DNA of 64,000 nucleotides, taken from assembly GCF_012396235.1 (NCBI RefSeq), contig NZ_JAAXPA010000003.1, positions 124,001 through 188,000 on the forward strand, written 5' to 3'. The notes beneath the pieces are model-generated. The model was given only the letters and a program-made list of their open reading frames with translations, searched no databases and was not told the DNA's origin. The DNA is from Rhodococcus opacus (lineage in GTDB: Bacteria; Actinomycetota; Actinomycetes; Mycobacteriales; Mycobacteriaceae). The position numbers and the translations under genes are program-made. Every line of letters begins with the position of its first letter. Positions within the stretch are counted from its first letter, which is position 1. Below are positions 39,041 to 47,100 of the stretch, piece after piece.

Positions 39041-40560
39041 CGTCGGCCGGACCGTTGCGGGCCCGCGATGTTCGCGGGCTGCTCCGGGATTCGTTCCTCG
39101 TCTTCGCTGTCGGTGTGGTGCTCGGCGCGGCGTGGAGTTGGCGTCCGTCGTTCTGGTACGACGAGGTCGCGACGCTGTACTCGAGTCAGCGGTCCCGGCC
39201 CGACCTGTCGAATCTGCTCGGCCACATCGATGCCGTGCACGGGCTGTACTACGTCGGGATGCACTACTGGTTCGCGGCGTTCGGTGCCTCCGAGTTCTCG
39301 GCGCGGTTCCCGAGCGCCCTGGCCACTGGCGCGGCGGGCGCAGGCGTGGTGGTGCTCGGTGCGCTGATCTCGACCAGGCGGGTGGCGGTGCTGTCCGGGA
39401 TCCTGTTCGTGATCCTGCCCAGTGTCATGTGGGCGGCCGCGGAGGCCCGCGGGTACGCGGCCACGGCGGCGGCCGCGGTCTGGCTGACCGTGATTCTCCT
39501 TGCGGCACTGAGGTTCCGGCGCTGGTGGCTGTGGGCGCTGTACGCCGCAGGCCTGGCGGTGTCGATCGTGTTGTTCGTCTACCTGATCACCCTCGTTCCC
39601 GCGCACCTGCTGACGATCCTGCTGCTGCGCGAGGCCCGGCGGTCCTGGCTCGGTTGGACGTCGGGCACGGCCGCGGGGGCGGTGGTCGCGGCGCCGTTCG
39701 TGGCACTGGTGCGCCGGGAATCGGTCCAGGTGGCGTGGATCCCGCCGCTCGACGGGCACCTGCCCCGGGCCGTCGCCGAGTACCAGTGGTTCGTCGGCGC
39801 ACCGTGGTTCGCGGTGCTGTTCGCCGTGCTGGTGGTGGCCGGGTCGGTGGCGCTGGTGCGCGGTCACCGGCTGCCCCCGGTACTGTCCGTCGCGTTGCCG
39901 TGGATCGCGGTGCCGATGGCGACGCTGCTCGCGTACTCGCTCCTGCGCAGCCCGGTGTATCTCCCGCGGTACTTCACATTCACGACGCCCGCGGTGGCCC
40001 TCGTCGGCGGACTCTGCCTGGCCGCCCTGACCCGGAAGTGGTGGCAGTCCGCCGCGGTGATCGCGGTGTTCGCGGTGGCCGCATCGCCGAGCTACCTCGA
40101 ACAGCGCGAGCAGTGGGCGAAACCCAGCGGCATGGACTTCAGCACCGTCAACGGTTTCGCCGGGGAACACCTCCGCCCCGGCGACTGCGTGCTGTTCGAC
40201 AAGCCGGCCTGGAACCCCACGTCGCTGCGGCTCGTGAAGAACGTGCGGCCGGAGGCCTTCGACGGCACTCGCGACATCGGGCTCGGGACCACGGCCGCGA
40301 GCCGGGGGTCGCTGTGGGACGACGAACTCGCGGTCCCTGACCTCGCGGGCGCGCTCGACTCGTGCTCCGTGGTCTGGTTCTTCACCGACTACGAACGCGA
40401 CACCGAGCGCATCATCCGGCACACGTCCAACGAGGTGTGGACGCTGCCGCCGTACCACTTCGAGGACACCGAGGCGTTCGCCGCTCTCGCGCGGTCCGGA
40501 CTGCGGATCGACGCACGCGCGACGTTCAACGTCACGCAGGCGGTGAAGCTGGTGCGGTGA
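39037..40560 (+). CDS. GT-C family membrane glycosyltransferase (PMT/ArnT-like)
   Basis: 507 residues with ~10-12 TM segments and a soluble C-terminal part of ~130 residues. The first loop has FWYDEVATLY, the Asp-Glu pair typical of GT-C catalytic loops, and AVHGLYYVGMHYWF. The GTG start overlaps the glfT2 stop (GTGA), so the gene belongs to the glfT2 transcript and may decorate galactan or a linked glycolipid. It converges with the TylF-like gene, overlapping 29 bases. Confidence 0.78.
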   Translation: MTSAGPLRARDVRGLLRDSFLVFAVGVVLGAAWSWRPSFWYDEVATLYSSQRSRPDLSNLLGHIDAVHGLYYVGMHYWFAAFGASEFSARFPSALATGAAGAGVVVLGALISTRRVAVLSGILFVILPSVMWAAAEARGYAATAAAAVWLTVILLAALRFRRWWLWALYAAGLAVSIVLFVYLITLVPAHLLTILLLREARRSWLGWTSGTAAGAVVAAPFVALVRRESVQVAWIPPLDGHLPRAVAEYQWFVGAPWFAVLFAVLVVAGSVALVRGHRLPPVLSVALPWIAVPMATLLAYSLLRSPVYLPRYFTFTTPAVALVGGLCLAALTRKWWQSAAVIAVFAVAASPSYLEQREQWAKPSGMDFSTVNGFAGEHLRPGDCVLFDKPAWNPTSLRLVKNVRPEAFDGTRDIGLGTTAASRGSLWDDELAVPDLAGALDSCSVVWFFTDYERDTERIIRHTSNEVWTLPPYHFEDTEAFAALARSGLRIDARATFNVTQAVKLVR

Positions 40561-41407
40561 TCCGCACGACCACCTGCTCGTGGTTCGCGGTGTAGCTCAG
40601 GTACTCGAAGCCGACGCCGGTGCGGTCGACGAACTCCGTCCACGCCCGGTACTCGTGCTCCTGCCAGCCCGGGAAGTTGAAGAACTCGTCGAACACGATC
40701 ACCGTGCCCGCGACCAGCCGCCGTTCGAGCCGGTCGAGCACCGACTTCGTGGACGAGTACAGGTCGGCGTCGAGATGCACGAACGACACCGGTCCCGGGT
40801 GTTCCTCGAGGAAACCCGCCAGCGTGTCCTCGAACAGTCCGGGCACCAGCTGCGCGCCCCGCACGTGCGGCAGTTTCTGCTGCGCGAACTCCCCGGCCGG
40901 GAATCCGGTGCGCCAGGTCTGCGGCAGACCGGAGAACACGTCGAACCCGAACACCTCGTGCTCGGCGTCCTTCAACTGTTCGACGATGATCCGGAGCGTG
41001 GTGCCCGACGCCACCCCGAACTCGAGGGCCAGCCCCTCGACCTCCACCTGCGACAGTCCGTAGCGCAGTGTGTCCTGCGGATTCCAGAACACGGGCGCCT
41101 TCGGCATGTGCTCGAGCACGAACGCCGCGGCCTCGTTCGTGGCCCGCACGTCCAGCGCCTGCGTGATGTCGCGGCGGGCCTGCTGCTCGAGTTCGCCGAG
41201 CCGCTGCTGGACGTCGGAGATCTCCATGCGGGCATCGGACAGCTCGGACAGCACCCGCGCGAGTTCCTGGTTGGTCGCGCTCAGCTCGGCCAGGGTCTGG
41301 TCGTGCTGGTTCTCGGTGAGTTCGCGGGACCGCCGATCCGATTCGGCCACCACCTCGGACATGGCACGTTGAAGCTTGAGACGGGCCTTTCTCCGAAGAT
41401 CGAACAT
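40532..41407 (-). CDS. TylF/MycF-like O-methyltransferase with coiled-coil N-terminus
   Basis: 291 residues. The first ~85 are charged and heptad-like (SELSDARMEISDVQQRLGEL), a probable coiled coil. The rest is a class I methyltransferase of the macrocin-O-methyltransferase type: ALEFGVASGTTLRII, VFGFDVFSGLPQTWR, and the metal site FVHLDADLYSSTKSVLDRL with IVFDEFFNFPGW. Relatives methylate sugars, so a wall glycan or glycolipid is a fair guess. The start is set at ATG 41407; an upstream GTG at 41440 adds 11 residues and neither has a strong RBS. Confidence 0.8.
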   Translation of the reverse strand: MFDLRRKARLKLQRAMSEVVAESDRRSRELTENQHDQTLAELSATNQELARVLSELSDARMEISDVQQRLGELEQQARRDITQALDVRATNEAAAFVLEHMPKAPVFWNPQDTLRYGLSQVEVEGLALEFGVASGTTLRIIVEQLKDAEHEVFGFDVFSGLPQTWRTGFPAGEFAQQKLPHVRGAQLVPGLFEDTLAGFLEEHPGPVSFVHLDADLYSSTKSVLDRLERRLVAGTVIVFDEFFNFPGWQEHEYRAWTEFVDRTGVGFEYLSYTANHEQVVVRITAPASPPA

Positions 41408-41473
41408 ATACCCATGTTGCCAGTCCGCATCCCGGCTCACCGCTCGAACCGGGATGCGGGTCGGGCGCCCGTG

Positions 41474-41612
41474 TCAGTGACCGCGACTGCGGTACATCTG
41501 ACGTTGCCAGCGGGCGATGCTCTTCCACTCGCGTTCACGCTCGGCCCGGAGCCTCGCATCGGTGCGTGACGCGATCCAGCCGTTCTCGCGAATCAGCTTG
41601 CGGTAGCTGGCA
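41474..41612 (-). pseudogene. rsgA: rsgA 3' fragment, cut off by an IS607-type element
   Basis: 45 codons reading ASYRKLIRENGWIASRTDAR and on to RQMYRSRGH, then TGA. This is the conserved C-terminal helix of actinobacterial RsgA. Directly upstream the frame meets a TAG inside the element. Joining base 41612 to base 44182 restores a continuous RsgA frame (PERRL + ASYRKL), so the two parts were one gene of about 346 codons. Confidence 0.85.
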
Positions 41613-41617
41613 AGCGT

Positions 41618-43417
41618 CTACGTAGATCTCATACCGTCTGCCACTGGTGGGGCGGACGCTTGAGATGTACGTGTGTCACGGCTACCGGTATCACCGTGCG
41701 GTGGTGTGGGTTTGACCGTGTCCCACACCGACGCTTGTGGTGCAGGAACATGCTGTTTCGGATTCACCCCCACCCGCCGTGTTGTGGGGGGCAGGCTGCG
41801 GCGGACCCGGCGGTGCCGCGGTCTGCTCGGTGTGGGACCGTTCTTGTCGCGGCACCGGCGCACCGGCGCATGTTCGGCCACCCGGACCACGGGCATCCGC
41901 CCACGCCGCCTGGTGACTTTGCTTCTGCCGAGCAGTGCGCGTTTGGCCAGGTTCACCCCGGCCATGTGGTCGCGGTTGCCGCCGACCTGGCAGGCCGGGC
42001 ACCAGGCGGTGTGGTAGCCGCCGGGGCGGGAGAGCGGTTCGTCGCAGCCCGGACACCATGCGGAGGAGCCCCGGGCGGGCACCGAGACCACCGTGACGCC
42101 GACACCTGCGGCGGTGTGCGCGAGGGCAGTGACAGCGTGGCGGCGGGCGGACTGCGCGGCCCGGTTGTTGTTGACCCGTCCGCGTCCGCGGGTCTCGAGG
42201 GTGGTGAGATCTTCCACCGCGATCACCTGCGCGCCCGCGGCGGTGGCGTAGTCGGTGACCTGGCGGGCGAAATGGAAGGCCAGTTCCCGGTTGATCATTC
42301 CCCTCTTGACACCCACCGCGGTGCGGTGGGCGTCGAGGACGGCGATCTTCGCCTCCAGCCGGGCGCGTACCTCGGGCGGGGCGGCGGCGGCGAGCCGCGT
42401 CAACCGGGCCGCCTTGCCGTGCAGCAGCTGCCCCTCGGTCTGCAGGCGTGCCAGTTTGATCCCGAGGCCGCGGTCGTCGTAGGTCCAACCTCGGTAATCC
42501 GAGGACAACCCGTCAGCACCCTCGGCCACGAGGGCGGCGGCACCCAGACTGGTCGGGGACCAGTCCACCCCGACCGCGACCGCGGCCGAGTCCAGGTCGT
42601 CTGCGGGGACGAGTTCGGTCGCGGCGCACCGCCAGAGCAGACCCCGGCCGTCGAGGACCAGGGTCGGCAGATGCCAGTCGGTAACGGCTCTGCCGTGCAG
42701 ATGCTCGGGGATGGCGGCGGTCAGTCGGACACTGCGCCACTGCGCCCGCCCCGCCGGGGTCGGACTGGTGGGCAGCTTCACCGTCAACACCAGCTCACGG
42801 CCCGTCACGGTGATCTGCGCGAGTTGCCGATCGGCGGCCGACAGCCGGGCCATCGCGCTCGTCTGTGGCGGTCCCTGTATTTCGGTGATCCGCAACCGGC
42901 CGGCCGGTGCCCCGCCGCCCCCGCGGGCGGCGAGCTGACGCCGCACGCCCCGGGCGAAACCCGCCGGCACAGAGTCGCCCGGCTCGGTGGGTGCGGTCAG
43001 ACGACCGGTGGCCGGGTCGAACCGGGCCGAGAGCGCCGCGATCGCGGTGTCCCGGTAGGCCAGGGTCCGCAGGGTCGCCACCACCTGCGCGGTCACCACC
43101 CTGCTCACCCGCGACGGCACGTAGACCCCGTCCGGATAGAACGGAGTCCAGCCGAGACGGGCCGCGGCGACGTGACCTTGCGCGGGCAGCCTGCGGTCCT
43201 GGCGGTCAAGGCCGGCGGCGAGCACATCGAACGTCGCCGGCTGCCACAGCCGCGACACCAACTCGGCGCCGGCCGCGGCGACCAGGTCGAGCAGCCACCC
43301 CACCCGGACATCGACGTCGTCGAGACCGATCGGCTCGCCGGTCGCATCGTCGACCGCCACATGGGCGCGGGTGGTCACCGAAAACTGCCGCGCCGCAGTC
43401 GATCCCGGCCCGCTCAT
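41618..43417 (-). CDS. tnpB: TnpB-family RNA-guided nuclease of an IS607-type element (599 aa)
   Basis: RuvC-like nuclease with all three acidic residues: D285 in VGVDWSPTS, E402 in IAVEDLTTLETRG and D483 in GNRDHMAGVNLAKRAL. A zinc ribbon (WCPGC at 454-458, WCPAC at 472-476) lies between the last two. NNNRAAQSARRHAV is the conserved helix after RuvC-II. The protein is long for TnpB (usually ~380-450): it has ~280 residues before RuvC-I, and a Pro/Arg-rich tail of ~100 residues after RuvC-III that looks like translated noncoding RNA sequence. Studied TnpB proteins cut DNA with a guide RNA from the element's right end. ATG at 43417. Confidence 0.87.
   Translation of the reverse strand: MSGPGSTAARQFSVTTRAHVAVDDATGEPIGLDDVDVRVGWLLDLVAAAGAELVSRLWQPATFDVLAAGLDRQDRRLPAQGHVAAARLGWTPFYPDGVYVPSRVSRVVTAQVVATLRTLAYRDTAIAALSARFDPATGRLTAPTEPGDSVPAGFARGVRRQLAARGGGGAPAGRLRITEIQGPPQTSAMARLSAADRQLAQITVTGRELVLTVKLPTSPTPAGRAQWRSVRLTAAIPEHLHGRAVTDWHLPTLVLDGRGLLWRCAATELVPADDLDSAAVAVGVDWSPTSLGAAALVAEGADGLSSDYRGWTYDDRGLGIKLARLQTEGQLLHGKAARLTRLAAAAPPEVRARLEAKIAVLDAHRTAVGVKRGMINRELAFHFARQVTDYATAAGAQVIAVEDLTTLETRGRGRVNNNRAAQSARRHAVTALAHTAAGVGVTVVSVPARGSSAWCPGCDEPLSRPGGYHTAWCPACQVGGNRDHMAGVNLAKRALLGRSKVTRRRGRMPVVRVAEHAPVRRCRDKNGPTPSRPRHRRVRRSLPPTTRRVGVNPKQHVPAPQASVWDTVKPTPPHGDTGSRDTRTSQASAPPVADGMRST
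41640..41905 (-). ncRNA. Candidate right-end guide (omega/reRNA) region overlapping the tnpB 3' end
   Basis: The stretch coding the odd C-terminal tail of TnpB has strong inverted repeats: an 8-bp stem GGTGTGGG/CCCACACC (41703-41710 with 41722-41729) and a 7-bp stem CCCCCAC/GTGGGGG (41767-41773 with 41784-41790), both perfect. In known TnpB systems the guide RNA scaffold lies exactly here and reads out past the right end. If so, the guide would start near 41612 with rsgA sequence (TTGCCAGCTACCGCAAGC). Transcription is not shown. Confidence 0.45.
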
Positions 43418-43575
43418 GCCGGGCCCAATTCACGATCGGCGAGCACCCCCGCGGCCGAACAAGATTCGCGATCCCCCGAGATCCTCACCAGCCACCCCTT
43501 CCCAACCGTGCGCCGGCATCGCCCCGAAGCCGGTATTGAAGAAGTCGGTGTTGAAACTGCATCGACCGCGGCTGA

Positions 43576-43870
43576 TTACAACCGGCCGGACAACGATGCC
43601 AGCAACGCGATGACGTCATCCACCAACTCCCCCAGCGATACCTCGCCCGCCTCTCACAGAACCCGACTGTAACGCCGACCCCCGACAAGTACCGCCCGAC
43701 CCACGCCACCGGCGAATCGGGCCAATCGATCTCGCCACCACCCGCACCACCGTGAACCCCGCCCTTGGCCGCGTCGTCGAGCATCCGGCCGCGCCCCTCG
43801 CCACTCCCTCGAGTCCCGAACCGCGATCCTTTGGAGACCCCACACACCTCACCAGTAAACGCTCTCCCGA
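43576..43870 (-). pseudogene. Degraded IS607 TnpA serine-recombinase remnant
   Basis: Pieces of an IS607 recombinase appear in three different frames in the right order: GSGLEG, then FTVVRVV, then WRDRLARFAGGVGRAVLVGG (compare the family's HRDRLARFG), then EAGEVSLGELVDDVIALLAS followed by LSGRL and a TAA where LYGRR would be expected. Frameshifts and the early stop mean it cannot make an active protein. The N-terminal HTH part upstream to ~44120 is not recognisable. The remaining element DNA up to 44181 has no other gene I can support. Confidence 0.68.
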
Positions 43871-44181
43871 AACACCTTTTCCTGATCGGCCAGCGAAGCC
43901 TCCCGCCCGGTCGAGCCCGACACCCGGCATTACAATGCCTCCACCTCTCCGGCGTCGCTCCCGCACACTCCGATACAGGCCGGCCCAGGTAGGCGTCGGG
44001 GTCCACGCGATCACAGTTTCGGTCCCCCGAAACCGGTGCGCCGAGAGGGCAACCGGCCCTCCGATGCCGCCGTGCGCGTCCTAACTGCCGACGGGCCCAA
44101 GTATTGCGCAGCCTCACCAATTCGCGTCGTAGATAGTGTCAGAACATACCGGATAGTATTAGATATCGAGGCAACAGTTGA

Positions 44182-45084
44182 GAGCCTCCGCTCGGGCAAT
44201 TCGCCGCGCTCCACCGCGCCCTGCACCGCGCAGCCGGGTTCGGCCGTGTGCGAGCAGTCCGCGAACCGGCACTGCGCCGCGAGTTCCTCTATCTCGGGAA
44301 ACGTCTTGTCGATGCCGTCGGCAGCGTCCCACATGCCGACACCCCGCAGTCCCGGCGTGTCGATCAGGGCGCCCCCGGAGGGCAGCGGCAGGAGTTCACG
44401 GTGCGCCGTCGTATGACGTCCCTTGTGATCGCCCTCGCGGACACGTCCGGTCGCGAGCACGTCTTCGCCGAGCAACGCGTTCGCGAGCGTCGACTTGCCC
44501 GCGCCGGACGGTCCGATGAGCGCGACCGTCCCGTCGATCACGGCGGTGAGGACGTCGATGCCGTCGCCCGTGTCGGCGCTCACCGCGAGCACCGTCGCAC
44601 CCGGCGCCACCGCTGCCACCTCTGCGGTCGCGAGGGAAACATCCTGCACGGTATCGGATTTGGTGAGCGCGACCACCGGCTGGGCGCCGCTCTCCCACAC
44701 CAGGGCCAGCAGGCGTTCGATGCGTCCGAGATCGAGGGCGGTGTCGAGTCCGGCGGCGATCACCACCGTGTCGACGTTGGCCGCGAGGAGCTGGCCCTCC
44801 GACCGGCCGGACGCGGACGCCCGGACGATCGCGCTGCGCCGCGGGAGGAGGTCGGCGACGGCGATCTCGTCGCCGTGACGGTGGAGCGTCACCCAATCGC
44901 CGGTGCAGAGAGTGTGCTCGCCGGCGAGCGCGCGGACGACGCCCGCGGGAGTGGCGACGTCGCAGCGACCGCGGTCCACGCGGATCACCCGCCCGGGCTC
45001 GCGACCGTCGGCCGGGTAGTTGTCGAAGGTGTCGGAAAGTGTGTCGTTCCAGCCGTAGGGCAGGAGTTGTCCAGGGTCGAACAT
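44182..45084 (-). pseudogene. rsgA: rsgA 5' part (ribosome small-subunit GTPase A), interrupted
   Basis: 301 codons from the ATG at 45084 cover the OB domain, the permuted GTPase domain (G4 LTKSD, G1 GPSGAGKSTLANALL, G3 DTPGLRG) and the zinc knuckle CRFADCSHTAEPGC. The frame then runs into the inserted element and continues for 57 foreign codons to 44011. RsgA matures the 30S subunit; the lost 45-residue C-terminal helix is at 41474-41612. The core domains are whole, so a partly active protein is possible. Between 45085 and glfT1 I see no gene. Confidence 0.85.
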
Positions 45085-45283
45085 GGTGGGTGTGATCCTC
45101 AGGTCGATGAGTGCCGACCGGACCACTGCACGGGTTCGGTCAGGCGAGGGGGAAGGGGGAGTGGACGCACACGGCGTCGACCGACGAGACAGTCATCGGA
45201 CACTCACTCCTTCGCAACACGTCGAGATTCTCAGACCGGAACCCCACGATGCTCCCACCCGGCGGAACCCGGACGCAACCGAA

Positions 45284-46195
45284 TTACGGGCGCTCGAACC
45301 GCTCCTGGCGGCCCAGCTTCCGCAACCGCATCCACTCACGCAGACCCTGCGGATCACGCCTCGTGACGAGGAAGTACCACCCGAACCGCACCCATTCCTG
45401 CGGCAGCAGCTTCCGCATGCCCGGCTGGGACAGCAGGTAGCCGCGGTTGCGGTACGTGAAGAACCGTTTCGTCTCGTTGTCCGGGTACTGCGTGTGCATC
45501 CGGCCCCCGAGGATCGGCTTGAACTCCTCCGCGCCGTTCGGGTGCACGTACGCCGTCTGCAGGCACGTGCCGAACGGCAGCCCCGATCGCACCAGCCGGC
45601 GATGCACCTCCACCTCGTCGCCGCGGACGAACAGACGCAGGTCGGGAACGCCGACCGTGTCGATCGCCGACGCGCGGAACAGGGCGCCGTTGAACAGCGA
45701 CGCGATGCCCGGCAGCAGGTCGGCAGAGTCGTCGCCGTCCGCGAACAGTTCGGAACGCAGCCGTCGCCACTCCACACCGCGGCGCAGCGGGAACGCGAGA
45801 CGGTCGGGGTCGTCGATGTCGCAGACCACCGGGGAGACCTCGGCCAGCCCGTGCCGCTGCGCGCAATCGAGCAGCGTCTCCAGGACCTTCGGTCCCTCGG
45901 GCCGTCCGTCGTCGTCGGCGAGCCACACCCAGTCGGCGCCGAGCGAGAGGGCGTACAGGATCCCCAGCGCGAAGCCGCCCGCCCCGCCCAGATTGTGCTG
46001 CGAACCGAGGTAGCTGACGGGAATCCCGGACGATTCGACGAGCTCACGCACGTCGTCCTCGGCGGCGTTGTCCACGACCACCAGGTGGTCCAGCGGACGC
46101 GTCTGCGAGCCGAGGACCTTCAGCGATTCCGCCAGCAGTGCGCGGCGCTTGTGGGTGACGACGACACCGACGATCCGCTCGGCAGCAGCGCTCAC
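45284..46195 (-). CDS. glfT1: Galactofuranosyltransferase GlfT1
   Basis: A 303-residue GT2 enzyme (mycobacterial form 304) that adds the first galactofuranose residues to the rhamnosyl linker lipid. It has VGVVVTHKRRALLAESL, HNLGGAGGFALGI, the metal site WVWLADDDGRPEG, and a C-terminal FFTYRNRGYLLSQPG. The GTG at 46195 overlaps the wzt stop (GTGA). The wzm-wzt-glfT1 order is conserved in mycolate-containing actinomycetes. Confidence 0.92.
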   Translation of the reverse strand: MSAAAERIVGVVVTHKRRALLAESLKVLGSQTRPLDHLVVVDNAAEDDVRELVESSGIPVSYLGSQHNLGGAGGFALGILYALSLGADWVWLADDDGRPEGPKVLETLLDCAQRHGLAEVSPVVCDIDDPDRLAFPLRRGVEWRRLRSELFADGDDSADLLPGIASLFNGALFRASAIDTVGVPDLRLFVRGDEVEVHRRLVRSGLPFGTCLQTAYVHPNGAEEFKPILGGRMHTQYPDNETKRFFTYRNRGYLLSQPGMRKLLPQEWVRFGWYFLVTRRDPQGLREWMRLRKLGRQERFERP

Positions 46196-47088
46196 GCGGA
46201 CTCCGCCTCGGCTTCCGCGGCCGTACGAACGGGACGCTCGTTCGATCTGTCGCTACGGGCGTCCCGTTCGGCCGAAGCGGTGAGCCCGGACTTCTCCCGG
46301 TCCATCTCGTAGATGACGTGGCGGACGTGGTCGGCGGCGTCGTCACCCTCGTACGCGCGGACGACGTCCTCGATGCCGCCCTGCTGACGGATCTGACCGT
46401 GGTCGATCCACATGGCCCTGTCGCAGAGCTGGGCGAGGAACTCGTTGGAGTGGCTGGCGAACACCAGGATGCCGGACCGCTCCACCAGTGCCTGCAGACG
46501 CACGCGCGCCTTCTTCATGAACTCCGCGTCGACGGCACCGATGCCCTCGTCGAGCAGCAGGATCTCCGGGTCGATGCTGGTGACCACACCCATCGCGACG
46601 CGCACGCGCATACCGGTGGAGTACGTGCGCAGCGGCATCGACAGGTACTCGCCAAGCTCGGTGAACTCGGCGATCTCATCCATCTTCGCGAGCATCTGCT
46701 TGCGGGTCTGCCCGAGGAACAGCCCGCGGATGATGATGTTCTCGTAGCCGGAGATCTCGGGGTCCATGCCCACACCGAGGTCGAAGACCGGGGCCACGCG
46801 GCCGCGGATGCTCGCGCTGCCGCGGGTGGGTTCGTAGATGCCGGACAGCAACCGCAACAGCGTCGACTTGCCGGCGCCGTTGTGGCCGACCAGGCCGATC
46901 CGGTCGCCTTCCTTCAGCGACAGGTTGATGTCGCGCAAGGCCTCGACCACCACGACGTCCGAGTTGTTGCGCCCGATCGAGCCGCCGGCCTTGCCGAGGA
47001 ACGCCTTCTTCAGCGACCGGGACTTGGCGTCGAAGATCGGGAAGTCGACGCAGGCGTCCCGCGTCTCGATACTCACATGCTCTGTCAT
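46192..47088 (-). CDS. wzt: ABC exporter ATP-binding subunit, Wzt-type
   Basis: A 298-residue ATPase: Walker A GLVGHNGAGKSTLL, signature RTYSTGMRVRVAM, Walker B EILLLDEGIGAVD and the switch His in VFASHSNEF. There is no long C-terminal glycan-binding domain, only a ~40-residue charged tail. With Wzm it probably moves the lipid-linked galactan across the membrane. It starts 12 bases after wzm and overlaps glfT1. Confidence 0.92.
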   Translation of the reverse strand: MTEHVSIETRDACVDFPIFDAKSRSLKKAFLGKAGGSIGRNNSDVVVVEALRDINLSLKEGDRIGLVGHNGAGKSTLLRLLSGIYEPTRGSASIRGRVAPVFDLGVGMDPEISGYENIIIRGLFLGQTRKQMLAKMDEIAEFTELGEYLSMPLRTYSTGMRVRVAMGVVTSIDPEILLLDEGIGAVDAEFMKKARVRLQALVERSGILVFASHSNEFLAQLCDRAMWIDHGQIRQQGGIEDVVRAYEGDDAADHVRHVIYEMDREKSGLTASAERDARSDRSNERPVRTAAEAEAESA

Positions 47089-47100
47089 TACTTCTGACCC

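Larger units (their letters stand above)
41613..44181 (-). mobile_element. IS607-type insertion element inside rsgA (decayed tnpA, intact tnpB)
   Basis: About 2.57 kb separates two halves of rsgA, with no target duplication beyond a shared CT at the junctions. It contains a degraded serine-recombinase tnpA and an intact tnpB, both on the minus strand. The ends share a direct block: GCGTC..GTAGAT..CATACCG at 41614-41636 and again at 44124-44151. A perfect TCTACGTAGA palindrome lies at the tnpB end (41617-41626). Lack of TSD and the tnpA-tnpB order agree with IS607. Exact ends are known to within 2 bases only. Confidence 0.8.

Noticed and set aside
43485-44120. Minus-strand 211-codon frame in the IS607 element as a new gene
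   Set aside because: Its frame covers pieces of the degraded tnpA only out of register; no coherent domain and no RBS.
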